Source: a virus. From it: a stretch of 22,626 bases of DNA. The stretch is taken from positions 1 to 22,626 of IMG/VR virus record IMGVR_UViG_3300014932_000464, one strand, 5' to 3'. How positions within the stretch are numbered: the stretch's first letter is position 1; every line of letters begins with the position of its first letter. This document shows positions 15,298-22,626 of the stretch, piece by piece. A program made the translations under genes and the position numbers. The notes beneath the pieces are model-generated. The model was given only the letters and a program-made list of their open reading frames with translations, had not been told where the DNA came from and did not search any database.

Positions 15298-15819
15298 ATG
15301 AGTTTATATACTGATAGAAAAACATATTTTGAAGGATTGGCAGCAGCAGATCCGGTTATAAAACATGGTGTTGATGGAAGAGTAAGTTTTTTTACAGATG
15401 CTACAGAAGAAGCCTTACTTGCCGGCATTATTAATAAATGCGATCCGCCATTTGTTTGGTACGAAGGCCCTAAAGGAAATATGCAAGATGTGGCTGGTGG
15501 CTTAAACGAAAACATTACACACACATTACGCTTTTACAGCAAAGGAGTTGTAAATGATAGTGTGATAGATAAAGAAACGGCTGCCGAAAATGCCTATAAC
15601 GAAAGTTTTTTATTAGTGCAACATTGGATGCACCGCATAATTGCAGATGGATATAATGATGCCGATGGTGGTGCTTTTGATAATGTGGATATGGGTTCGG
15701 TTAATTACAGTAAAATGCCTGTGTTTAACGATTTTTTTTACGGTTGGCAATTACAATTTATAGAAGTAAAGATTGATATGGATTTTACTATTCCGGAACA
15801 AAATTATTGGACAGTATAA
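15298..15819 (+). CDS. Tail terminator/head-tail joining candidate, unassigned
   Basis: 173 residues, soluble. N-terminal RKTYFEGLAAADPVIKHG is followed by a beta-rich region with CDPPFVWYEGPKGN and a repeated F/Y-rich pattern. The C-terminal strand FFYGWQLQFIEVKIDMDFTIPEQNYW is of the kind seen at the end of tail-terminator-type proteins. Placement between connector-region and tail-tip genes is compatible with tail terminator, but the family could not be recognised. Starts ATG two bases after the previous stop. Confidence 0.62.
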   Translation: MSLYTDRKTYFEGLAAADPVIKHGVDGRVSFFTDATEEALLAGIINKCDPPFVWYEGPKGNMQDVAGGLNENITHTLRFYSKGVVNDSVIDKETAAENAYNESFLLVQHWMHRIIADGYNDADGGAFDNVDMGSVNYSKMPVFNDFFYGWQLQFIEVKIDMDFTIPEQNYWTV

Positions 15820-15828
15820 TTTTTGATA

Positions 15829-17415
15829 ATGAGCATGAAAGTAATAGAAAGGCCACCACAATTTTGTTTTAGTAAAAACGAAATAAGGTATGTATTTGGC
15901 TATGCTACACAGATTTACTGGAAAGATCATCAGCAAGATGGTTATGATAGTAATTTGTTTATTAAAAAAAGTGATGGTACTTTTTATGTTCAGGAATATG
16001 CCAATAATCAGGGAATTCAAGCATTAATACCAGGCGAAACCGTTACATTAATATTACCCATTTTTGATGCATGGCCCGATAGTAATGGTATTGCACATTT
16101 ATTGGTAAAAAAGGGTAATGATGTAGTATATGATGTAAGCACCAATAACCCAATGCCGGATGGATTACCTGCATTACAATATACATTTGTTGTTGAATCG
16201 GGTATTACATATTCCGTATGCGCTTCTGCAAGATTAAACACAAACGCAGATACAACCCCTTATGTACCGGCTGCAGAAAATAACCCATTTATTAAATTGC
16301 AATTGTGGTACAAAACCATTGGCAACGATACGCCGTTTTTACTAAAAACATTTACCCGATTACCTAATACAGATGGTAAAACATATGTGTATTTGAATAA
16401 TTTGATTGATAGTTTATTAGAATATGCATTACCCATTTTTTCTGATCAGCAAACAGATGCCAGCAGCGAAATGATTGCTTTTTATATTTTATGGGCAGAA
16501 GGCACCGAAGATGATTTAACACCTGCATTAAGTAACAGCGAAACAACGCATATAAGGTATGTTATTAAAGGTGGTATTGAAAGAAAAAAATACAGCCGTA
16601 ATAATTTTTTCAGAAACTATTTTAATACAGTAAAACCTTTTTTTACCTGGCAGCCTGATTATAAAATGGTGCAGATGAATGAGCCTGTTTTTATTACTGC
16701 ATTTGTTGCCGATAATACTTTAACAGGAAGAAGATTACGGATAGTAATTACCAAATTTGATGGCAGTACGGTAACGCATGATATTAACAGCTTTGCTATT
16801 GATGGCAAATTTTTATACCACTTAAATGTATCGCCAACATTTTTAAATTTAGTAACCCTTGCCAGTACTACCAATATTGCATCATACAGTGTTGCACTGC
16901 AAAACATAAGCGATGGAAGCAATGTAATTGCGCCAAGAACATTTATGATTGATTACCGCCCCGCTTATACTTATTATGATTTATTATGGATTAATAGTTT
17001 AGGTGGTGTTGATACCATACGTGTACGCGGTGATGTTACTGTTGGATTAAATAAAGATACTGCACAAGTAAGTGCCGGATTAGATTTAAACGATTGGAAC
17101 GCCACACAAAAAAAGGGTGATGTGGCTATACAGCGCAATTTGCGTAACGATTATTATAAAGGCGATATTGGTTATGTAGAAGATGATTGTGCACAAGATG
17201 CGCTGAAAGAAATTTTACAAAGCACACAAGTATTTATGCATTTAGATAGCCGCTGGGTTCCGGTAATTGGTTTACAACAAAGTGCCGATTTAAGAACCAG
17301 CAGCGATAAAAAATACAGTTTTGCCCTTGAATGGCAAATTGCTATAAGCGAAGAAACTTATACACCGGGTAATATTGCATTGGGCATAGTAACAGATGAT
17401 GAAACCTATAGTTAA
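15829..17415 (+). CDS. Large tail-tip/baseplate candidate, beta-rich
   Basis: 528 residues from ATG 15829; a second ATG at 15835 is equally usable, and the TTG at 15823 is less likely. The protein is beta-rich with Tyr/Asp/Asn, no signal or membrane span. Notable stretches are TWQPDYKMVQMNEPVFITAFV and FMIDYRPAYTYYDLLWINSLGGVDTIRVRGDV, a pattern I associate loosely with Bacteroidota phage tail-tip proteins. A C-terminal block contains HLDSRWVPVIGLQQSAD and YSFALEWQIAISEE. It is followed two to three codons later by the other large tail gene. Possible roles are distal tail protein or receptor-binding tip; unproven. Confidence 0.65.
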   Translation: MSMKVIERPPQFCFSKNEIRYVFGYATQIYWKDHQQDGYDSNLFIKKSDGTFYVQEYANNQGIQALIPGETVTLILPIFDAWPDSNGIAHLLVKKGNDVVYDVSTNNPMPDGLPALQYTFVVESGITYSVCASARLNTNADTTPYVPAAENNPFIKLQLWYKTIGNDTPFLLKTFTRLPNTDGKTYVYLNNLIDSLLEYALPIFSDQQTDASSEMIAFYILWAEGTEDDLTPALSNSETTHIRYVIKGGIERKKYSRNNFFRNYFNTVKPFFTWQPDYKMVQMNEPVFITAFVADNTLTGRRLRIVITKFDGSTVTHDINSFAIDGKFLYHLNVSPTFLNLVTLASTTNIASYSVALQNISDGSNVIAPRTFMIDYRPAYTYYDLLWINSLGGVDTIRVRGDVTVGLNKDTAQVSAGLDLNDWNATQKKGDVAIQRNLRNDYYKGDIGYVEDDCAQDALKEILQSTQVFMHLDSRWVPVIGLQQSADLRTSSDKKYSFALEWQIAISEETYTPGNIALGIVTDDETYS

Positions 17416-17424
17416 TTATTGAGC

Positions 17425-19794
17425 ATGTTAAGAATACAAATTGGCAAACAGTTTTTAGATTTATTACCATCTGCAGCAATTGAAATGCAGTTGAATAGCC
17501 CTTTATTTTTAACAGAAGCTATTTATGGCGATTACAGTGTTCCGGTGAATTTGCCTTATACTGAAAACAATGTTAGATTATTGGGTAATGTTTTTGATGA
17601 AGATGCAAAGCTTGCACAATATTATGATGCCCAGGTATTTGATGATACTAACTTTTTGTTTGGTTGTAAATTAATTTTAGATAAGCCCAGCCCGAACATT
17701 AAACATGCAGGTAAGGGAACCGTTGAAGGGTACTTATTGGGTGGCAACAGCTTGTTTTTTTATGAGATAAAATACCAACGTGTTGGACAATTACAATTAG
17801 GTGGCACACGAACTTTTGCTAATACCGGCTATAACCCATGGGATGGCAGCAGCGGTATATGGCAGCATTTACATGCAACATGGGATGGAACTTATGATTA
17901 TGTGTGTTTGCCATATATTAATGAAAGCGCTTCGGTGCACGATCCTACCAACGAATACAAAGATTATTTTGATACATTATTCAGCGGGTGGGCCAACCAA
18001 TTAGATTGGGGGCATTTATATGATGGTTTATTGTTTCACGAACCAGGTTATGATATTACTATTGGGCCAAGCAATTACGGTACTACTTATAATGATGTAA
18101 GAATGCGGCATAATGATATTGTGCCTGCACCGATATTATCTATTAAGGTAAAATTTATTATGGAGTGCATTTGCGCTGAAAATGGTTGGACTTTAGATAG
18201 TAGTTTAATAGATGCTGAAAACTTTGATAAATTATTAATGGTAGGCAATGTGCCCATTAATATTATACCCGACAGAATACCGGGAAGTGCCGGTGAATTT
18301 AAAAGCACCATTAGTTTTAATTTGGGTGCTTTAATAAGCCCCGAAATTACATGTACTGATTTTATAATGCAGCGTTGTAAACGTTATGGATGGTGGCCTA
18401 AAATTGATGCTGATAATAAAACAGTGCAGTTAGTGCCTTTAAAAAATATTAATATTCACTCTAAAATAAAAGATTGGACAAAATACGCAGATCCGCAACA
18501 ATTTTTTGATGCAACAGGTGGCATCAGAACTTTTGCTTTTAAAAATAATTTTCCGAATGGCGATAATTTTCCATCGCAACCAAAATTCAGCGATTATATA
18601 ATTGAACCACCTGTGGCCAGTGCAGAAAATTTACCTGCCGCCACTGCTTATTTTGATAACAGCCTTTGTTTATGCGAAAAAGAAAATGCATTTTACCATG
18701 TAGTGTATGATGAGGATTTACCATTGGCAACGGATCCTACACACCAAACATACAGCCGTAAATGGCAATGGTTTTGCGATAATATTTATGATGTTGCACC
18801 TGATAATACCAGTGATATCAATGAAACCAATGTTACCACCATGCCGCTACATTATACCCTTTACCGGGTAGATAATAGCGGCAATAAATATTATGGTGGT
18901 TTTTTACGTTGCGATATGAACCAACAACATAATTGGGGTATGCGTGATGTATTTTATTGGGGATTGGTTACCGAAAAAAAATTAGGATTAACGGTAACCG
19001 GATTTACTTATGCTGCGCAATACAATGATTATTTAAACACTTACGGATCTATAAATAAAAGTTTAACGAATGGTACATTAAGTTATCCATTTGCATCGCC
19101 AATACCATTATTGCCCGATGGAACGGTAACGGGTAATTGGGCAAATGTTTTTAAAACAGCTTCAACTTTATTTAAGGGAATAATTGATTATTGGTGGAAA
19201 CAATGGTTAAGTATTAATAGCAATGCTATAGCCAATACTGTTAATTTAAACCTGCCATTATTTGAATTAGTGAATTTGCAGTACGATAGCATTATTAACA
19301 TTAAGAATATTCCTTTTTTATTGAAACAGTTGGTATTACCTGTACCTTATAGAGGAACTGCACAGGCAACTTTACAGCCGGTTATTTTAGATAAAACAGT
19401 TTTACAACAAAGCAATATTCCATATAGCGGCCCTATTTATTTAAAAGTACAATGGGATATAACAACAATTACTTCTGATCCTTTATATGGAGATTATGGA
19501 GAAGTAAAAAGTGGTATTGCTAAAATATATGCATACCAAGATGCAGATGGAACCGTACCTGTAAGCCCAAATAATTTAGGCGTGTTTGTGTACAGAAAAA
19601 TTATTGCCACGCCCAATACAGCCAATTTGATTTATACCGAAAAAGCATTACTAATAAATATTAATGCACCTGTAACGGCCATTACTAAAGACGGACAGGA
19701 ATATTATAACTGGACAGATGCATTTGGTACTAATAATTTGGTACAATACATTATACAGGCAGATGATAATGCCGCTTATCAGGTAATAGATTAA
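17425..19794 (+). CDS. Large tail-tip/hub candidate
   Basis: 789 residues from ATG 17425; an in-frame TTG at 17419 would add two. Both this gene and the preceding one start in a TGAGCATG context. N-terminal residues LDLLPSAAIEMQLNSPLFLTEA, IYGDYSVPVNLPYTENN and a LILDKPSPN segment resemble the beginning of tail-associated or baseplate-hub-like proteins. The middle is Trp/Tyr/Asn-rich and beta-like (GIWQHLHATWDG; YDVAPDNTSD). The C-terminal third holds YDSIINIKNIPFLLKQLVLPVPY. No catalytic motif was seen. As the last tail gene before the terminase block, a tail-tip or adsorption role is the best inference. Confidence 0.66.
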   Translation: MLRIQIGKQFLDLLPSAAIEMQLNSPLFLTEAIYGDYSVPVNLPYTENNVRLLGNVFDEDAKLAQYYDAQVFDDTNFLFGCKLILDKPSPNIKHAGKGTVEGYLLGGNSLFFYEIKYQRVGQLQLGGTRTFANTGYNPWDGSSGIWQHLHATWDGTYDYVCLPYINESASVHDPTNEYKDYFDTLFSGWANQLDWGHLYDGLLFHEPGYDITIGPSNYGTTYNDVRMRHNDIVPAPILSIKVKFIMECICAENGWTLDSSLIDAENFDKLLMVGNVPINIIPDRIPGSAGEFKSTISFNLGALISPEITCTDFIMQRCKRYGWWPKIDADNKTVQLVPLKNINIHSKIKDWTKYADPQQFFDATGGIRTFAFKNNFPNGDNFPSQPKFSDYIIEPPVASAENLPAATAYFDNSLCLCEKENAFYHVVYDEDLPLATDPTHQTYSRKWQWFCDNIYDVAPDNTSDINETNVTTMPLHYTLYRVDNSGNKYYGGFLRCDMNQQHNWGMRDVFYWGLVTEKKLGLTVTGFTYAAQYNDYLNTYGSINKSLTNGTLSYPFASPIPLLPDGTVTGNWANVFKTASTLFKGIIDYWWKQWLSINSNAIANTVNLNLPLFELVNLQYDSIINIKNIPFLLKQLVLPVPYRGTAQATLQPVILDKTVLQQSNIPYSGPIYLKVQWDITTITSDPLYGDYGEVKSGIAKIYAYQDADGTVPVSPNNLGVFVYRKIIATPNTANLIYTEKALLININAPVTAITKDGQEYYNWTDAFGTNNLVQYIIQADDNAAYQVID

Positions 19795-19806
19795 TACTGT
19801 CCTTTC
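19795..19806 (+). promoter_or_regulatory. 12-bp conserved leader motif, copy 3
   Basis: TACTGTCCTTTC, identical to copies at 4321 and 11804. It begins at the first base after the TAA of the tail gene, with no terminator in front, and lies 31 nt before ATG 19838. Confidence 0.55.
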
Positions 19807-19825
19807 ATCGTCCGCTATCGTCCGC
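19807..19825 (+). repeat. Tandem ATCGTCCGC repeats upstream of terminase block
   Basis: ATCGTCCGC at 19807-19815 and again at 19817-19825, spaced by one T. A third exact copy lies at 22591-22599, after terL. GC-rich repeats in an AT-rich genome next to terminase genes could be an operator or a packaging-initiation element. Confidence 0.55.
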
Positions 19826-19837
19826 CATCTTTACCTT

Positions 19838-20479
19838 ATGCAAGTAATACGTAATTGGTTTGCCGGTAATAAAAATTTTCATGTAGGAAAAGTATTGTAT
19901 GAAACATTTGGCCCTGATGAAAATGTAAAAAAACTACTGAATACAGGTAAATCAAACTTTACACAACAGCTTTTAGAAAAGCATTTATTATTGGTTTTAA
20001 GTAAACCTGCACCCGCGCCGATCAGAAGCGAAGTGGCATTAATGCCTGAAAGCAATGATTCTGTTTTAAAGGCATTGAAAGCCGAATGGATGGAACCTTA
20101 CCAGCAAATGAATTTTAAACGCCATGCATTGCACAAATTTGGCAATACTAATACCAACCAAGCTATTAATGAACGCAAACAATTGGCATTTGATATTTTA
20201 GAATTAGAACAGCAGTGTATGCTGATATGGGAAAAGCGAGATTATTACCTGCAGCATGGCAAACTGCCGGATGCTAAAAAAGAAACTGCTTTTAACATAC
20301 CAACGGATCCGGTTGAACTGGGTAAAACAATTGAGGCTACCAAAAGAAGAATAAGAGATTGGAGAAATAAACTAACTACCAATCCATCCAATGCAAAAGG
20401 AGCCAGTGAATTGCAAAAATATAGAGCCAAATATGTGGCATTAACCGGAAATGAATATAATGAAAACCAATCTGTATAA
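19838..20479 (+). CDS. Terminase-linked helical protein of unknown function
   Basis: 213 residues, charged and mostly alpha-helical. N-terminal residues NWFAGNKNFHVGKVLYETFG and LLNTGKSNFTQQLLEKHLLLVL are followed by a Lys/Glu-rich middle (LKALKAEWMEPYQQMNFKRHALHKFGN). A long helix (RKQLAFDILELEQQCMLIWEKRDYYL) and a second one near TIEATKRRIRDWRNKL follow. The 3' end overlaps the next gene by 20-29 nt, a strong sign of co-expression with the small terminase. Possible roles are packaging regulation or DNA binding at pac/cos. No family recognised. Confidence 0.65.
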   Translation: MQVIRNWFAGNKNFHVGKVLYETFGPDENVKKLLNTGKSNFTQQLLEKHLLLVLSKPAPAPIRSEVALMPESNDSVLKALKAEWMEPYQQMNFKRHALHKFGNTNTNQAINERKQLAFDILELEQQCMLIWEKRDYYLQHGKLPDAKKETAFNIPTDPVELGKTIEATKRRIRDWRNKLTTNPSNAKGASELQKYRAKYVALTGNEYNENQSV

Positions 20480-21011
20480 AGAATTAGCGAAGCAATCCAA
20501 TGATAGTAATTTGGATATGATACGTGCATTTGTTATTACCGGTGGAGAAGGTATAGAATTAACTGATTTTCAAAAAGAATTAAAAGCACGTATAGAATTT
20601 GCTGATGAACAGATACGGGGCAAAGTAGGACTATTAAGGCGTGAAGCAATTGCTAATATTATACGTGATCGATTTGATGTTGGACGTGATACTGCTTTCA
20701 GGTATATGCGATGGGCAGAGGAATTATATTGTTCATCTAACCCGCTAAATAAAAAATATAAAATTCAATTACGAATTGAATGGTGCGAAGAGCAAGCAAA
20801 AATTGCTGCTTTTGCCGGCGATTTACAAGCTGCAGCCATGTTTGAAAGTATGATTGAGAAATACATAAAACAATACCCGGATGCAGCCAAAGAAAAAAAT
20901 CCGAGGAAAGTAATTTTTATCATTCCCAATTCAGCCAAAGAACAAACCATTACAGAAGACACAGCGATGGAATTAATTGATAGTCATTTAACCAAAACTG
21001 CAGATGAATAA
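20451..21011 (+). CDS. Terminase small subunit candidate
   Basis: 186 residues from ATG 20451; ATG 20460 is an alternative. It lies immediately before terL with an 8-nt overlap. Residues 63-92 (RREAIANIIRDRFDVGRDTAFRYMRWAEEL) read as a helix-turn-helix, with VGRDTAFRYM as the likely recognition helix, matching the role of TerS in recognising the packaging site. The middle (103-145) is helical (WCEEQAKIAAFAGDLQAAAMFESMIEKY), suited to oligomerisation. The C-terminus (PRKVIFIIPNS...) could contact TerL. Assignment rests on position, size and the HTH, not on recognised homology. Confidence 0.68.
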   Translation: MNIMKTNLYKELAKQSNDSNLDMIRAFVITGGEGIELTDFQKELKARIEFADEQIRGKVGLLRREAIANIIRDRFDVGRDTAFRYMRWAEELYCSSNPLNKKYKIQLRIEWCEEQAKIAAFAGDLQAAAMFESMIEKYIKQYPDAAKEKNPRKVIFIIPNSAKEQTITEDTAMELIDSHLTKTADE

Positions 21012-22587
21012 TGAAAAAACAATTCGTTTAAACAGAAGTCAGGCATTGATTAAATTGGTAAATGCCAATGTAACCTATGTTTTAGCGCCACGTGGTAATG
21101 GTAAAACATATTCCATTGGTGATAGAATTGAAAATTTAAGCGAACTGATGCCACGCAGTCAGATTTTATTGTTATCAGATACATATAAGAGATTACAGGA
21201 TAAAATTGTACCCAATATTTGCGATTACTTTATTAACCATGCCGGATTAATTGAAGGCGAAGATTTTGTTATTTATAAAAAGCCACCCGAACATTTTATA
21301 AAACCATTAATTCCATTGCATAATTATGAATATGTGGTAAGTTTTGCTGATGGAATGGCATTGTGTTTAGTAAGCGGACAAAGCGAAGGCAATGCCAATG
21401 CATTTAATGCACAGGCGATGATTATTGATGAAGCAAAATTTGTAAAACGAGAAAATGTTATACAAGCCAGTTTGGTATTACGTGGGGCATTTGAACATTT
21501 TGGACATTTACCGGAATACAGAAGCAAATGGTTTTTTACGGATAAATATCCTGATGCCGGCAGCAACATAAAATGGTTATTAGGTGAAAAAGATAATGCA
21601 TCGGATATGCAATTGATTAATAGTGTAATTACACTTCAATTAAAAATTTTTGAATTAGATCATCAAATTGCAAATGCAATAAATGATTCATCGAAATATC
21701 TAATAAAAAAGAAAAAAGCAGAGATTGAAAAGAAGCTCAATGATATACGTAAACGATTGACTTTTTATTGTGAAGGATTGGCATTTGAAAATATTGACAA
21801 TTTGGGTGAAAAATATTATCGAGATCAAAAAAGAGACTTAACAAAATTTGAATATGATATTGCCATCCTCAATAAGGATCCTGATATTGTAGAAAATGCA
21901 TTTTATCCGGCCCTTAACAGTGAGCAACATTATTATACAGAAATGAATGATATCGATACTGCATTACCATTAGGAATTGCATTCGATTATAATTGGAGAA
22001 TTACACCAATGGCTGTAGCACAATACAGCAAATTGCCTGGTAATGATTACTGTACATTTAATACGGTTGCCGGTATTCATACATTGGCAGATGGTGGTAT
22101 TGTTGCTACCTGCAAGGCATTTGCACAACAGTTTCAGCAACATAAAAATAAAACAGTGTATTATGCATTTGATCACACTGCAGTGGGAAAGAGTACTGCC
22201 AATGAACCGTTCTATAGAATTGTAGTATCTACATTAAGATCGTTGGGATGGAATGTAGTAGATAAATACATTGGTCAGGCAAGCATGCACAATATCAGAT
22301 TTGAAACAATTAAGCAAGCTATGCTTAGGCAAGGTGAAGGATCTATTCATTTCAATAAGTTGCGCTGTAAATACTTGTTGTTATCAATGCAGCAAGCTGG
22401 TGCTATCATTAGCAATGGCGAAACCAAAAAGGATAAAAGCAAAGAGAAGCGATTGAACTTTCCAGCCGAAGAAACTACAGATTATAGCGAAGCTTGGGAT
22501 TGCCTTATATGGGCCGAACTTCAACACAAACTTCTATCATCCGCACACAATAGCAATGGCGCTAATACAGGCATAGCCATTCGTTGA
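21004..22587 (+). CDS. terL: Terminase large subunit (ATPase and nuclease)
   Basis: 527 residues. The N-terminal ATPase has a Walker A-type loop LAPRGNGKT (27-35, Lys34) and Walker B with catalytic Glu in MIIDEAKF (Asp142, Glu143). The C-terminal RNase H-like nuclease shows three candidate metal-binding acids: Asp328 (IAFDYNW), Asp390 (YAFDHT) and Asp499 (EAWDCLIW). Between the domains, residues about 203-285 form a charged helical insert (IFELDHQIANAIN, KKKKAEIEKKLNDIRKRL), probably a coiled-coil hairpin. The protein packages DNA through the portal and cuts it at the end. It overlaps the small-subunit gene by eight bases. After it only 39 bases of window remain. Confidence 0.92.
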   Translation: MNNEKTIRLNRSQALIKLVNANVTYVLAPRGNGKTYSIGDRIENLSELMPRSQILLLSDTYKRLQDKIVPNICDYFINHAGLIEGEDFVIYKKPPEHFIKPLIPLHNYEYVVSFADGMALCLVSGQSEGNANAFNAQAMIIDEAKFVKRENVIQASLVLRGAFEHFGHLPEYRSKWFFTDKYPDAGSNIKWLLGEKDNASDMQLINSVITLQLKIFELDHQIANAINDSSKYLIKKKKAEIEKKLNDIRKRLTFYCEGLAFENIDNLGEKYYRDQKRDLTKFEYDIAILNKDPDIVENAFYPALNSEQHYYTEMNDIDTALPLGIAFDYNWRITPMAVAQYSKLPGNDYCTFNTVAGIHTLADGGIVATCKAFAQQFQQHKNKTVYYAFDHTAVGKSTANEPFYRIVVSTLRSLGWNVVDKYIGQASMHNIRFETIKQAMLRQGEGSIHFNKLRCKYLLLSMQQAGAIISNGETKKDKSKEKRLNFPAEETTDYSEAWDCLIWAELQHKLLSSAHNSNGANTGIAIR

Positions 22588-22590
22588 TCA

Positions 22591-22599
22591 ATCGTCCGC
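22591..22599 (+). repeat. ATCGTCCGC, third copy, downstream of terL
   Basis: Exact match to the two tandem copies at 19807 and 19817. It starts three bases after the terL stop, in the last intergenic bases of the window; the following gene is not visible. Confidence 0.45.
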
Positions 22600-22626
22600 A
22601 TAGTGTTTCATATTTCTGCTTCATGC

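Noticed and set aside
14504-15819. Tail-assembly chaperone pair made by programmed frameshift
   Set aside because: The 14504 frame ends normally and the next gene starts two bases later with its own ATG. No slippery heptamer with overlapping frames was seen.
1-22626. tRNA, rRNA, CRISPR array, insertion sequence or attachment site
   Set aside because: None recognised on reading both strands. No transposase, integrase or array-like spaced repeats; intergenic gaps are at most about 130 bases.

Overview
The window is a continuous late-gene block of a tailed double-stranded DNA phage or prophage, with every supported gene on the + strand. The host is most likely a member of the Bacteroidota. The reasons are the AT-rich sequence with A-rich leaders and few recognisable Shine-Dalgarno sites, a secreted DUF4468-type protein, and lysis, tube and tape-measure proteins that look like those of Bacteroidota phages. 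A 996-residue tape measure, a tube-like protein and no visible sheath gene suggest a long non-contractile (siphovirus-like) tail. No integrase, repressor, replication gene, tRNA or CRISPR array is visible, so temperate or lytic lifestyle cannot be decided here.

Layout: (A) 1-4320, tail fibre C-terminus with an S74 auto-cleaving chaperone, a secreted beta-rich protein of unknown role, then a lysis cassette of small membrane or secreted proteins, a candidate unimolecular spanin and a GH73-like endolysin, closed by a strong terminator. (B) 4321-11795, S49-family prohead protease, acidic coiled-coil scaffold, major capsid protein, small head protein, tail tube protein, tail-completion candidate and tape measure, then a host-like DUF4468 gene (moron) with its own terminator. 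(C) 11804-19794, small protein, portal, a duplicated-domain connector candidate, two small unassigned proteins and two large tail-tip candidates. (D) 19795-22587, an unassigned helical protein, small terminase and large terminase.

The order is unusual: portal lies after the tape measure, and the terminase pair comes last, 6.9 kb beyond the portal. Blocks B, C and D each begin with an exact 12-bp repeat, TACTGTCCTTTC, lying 15-31 nt before the first start codon. Blocks B and C also follow or end near a terminator. I read the repeat as either a phage late-promoter or leader element or a module-boundary (recombination) sequence. Block D is also bracketed by copies of ATCGTCCGC.

Suggested workflow of the products: TerS and TerL bring DNA to the portal on a procapsid built from the capsid protein and scaffold and matured by the S49 protease. 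The tube, tape measure and tail-tip proteins form the tail. The S74 fibre binds the host. The holin, spanin and endolysin set lyses it.
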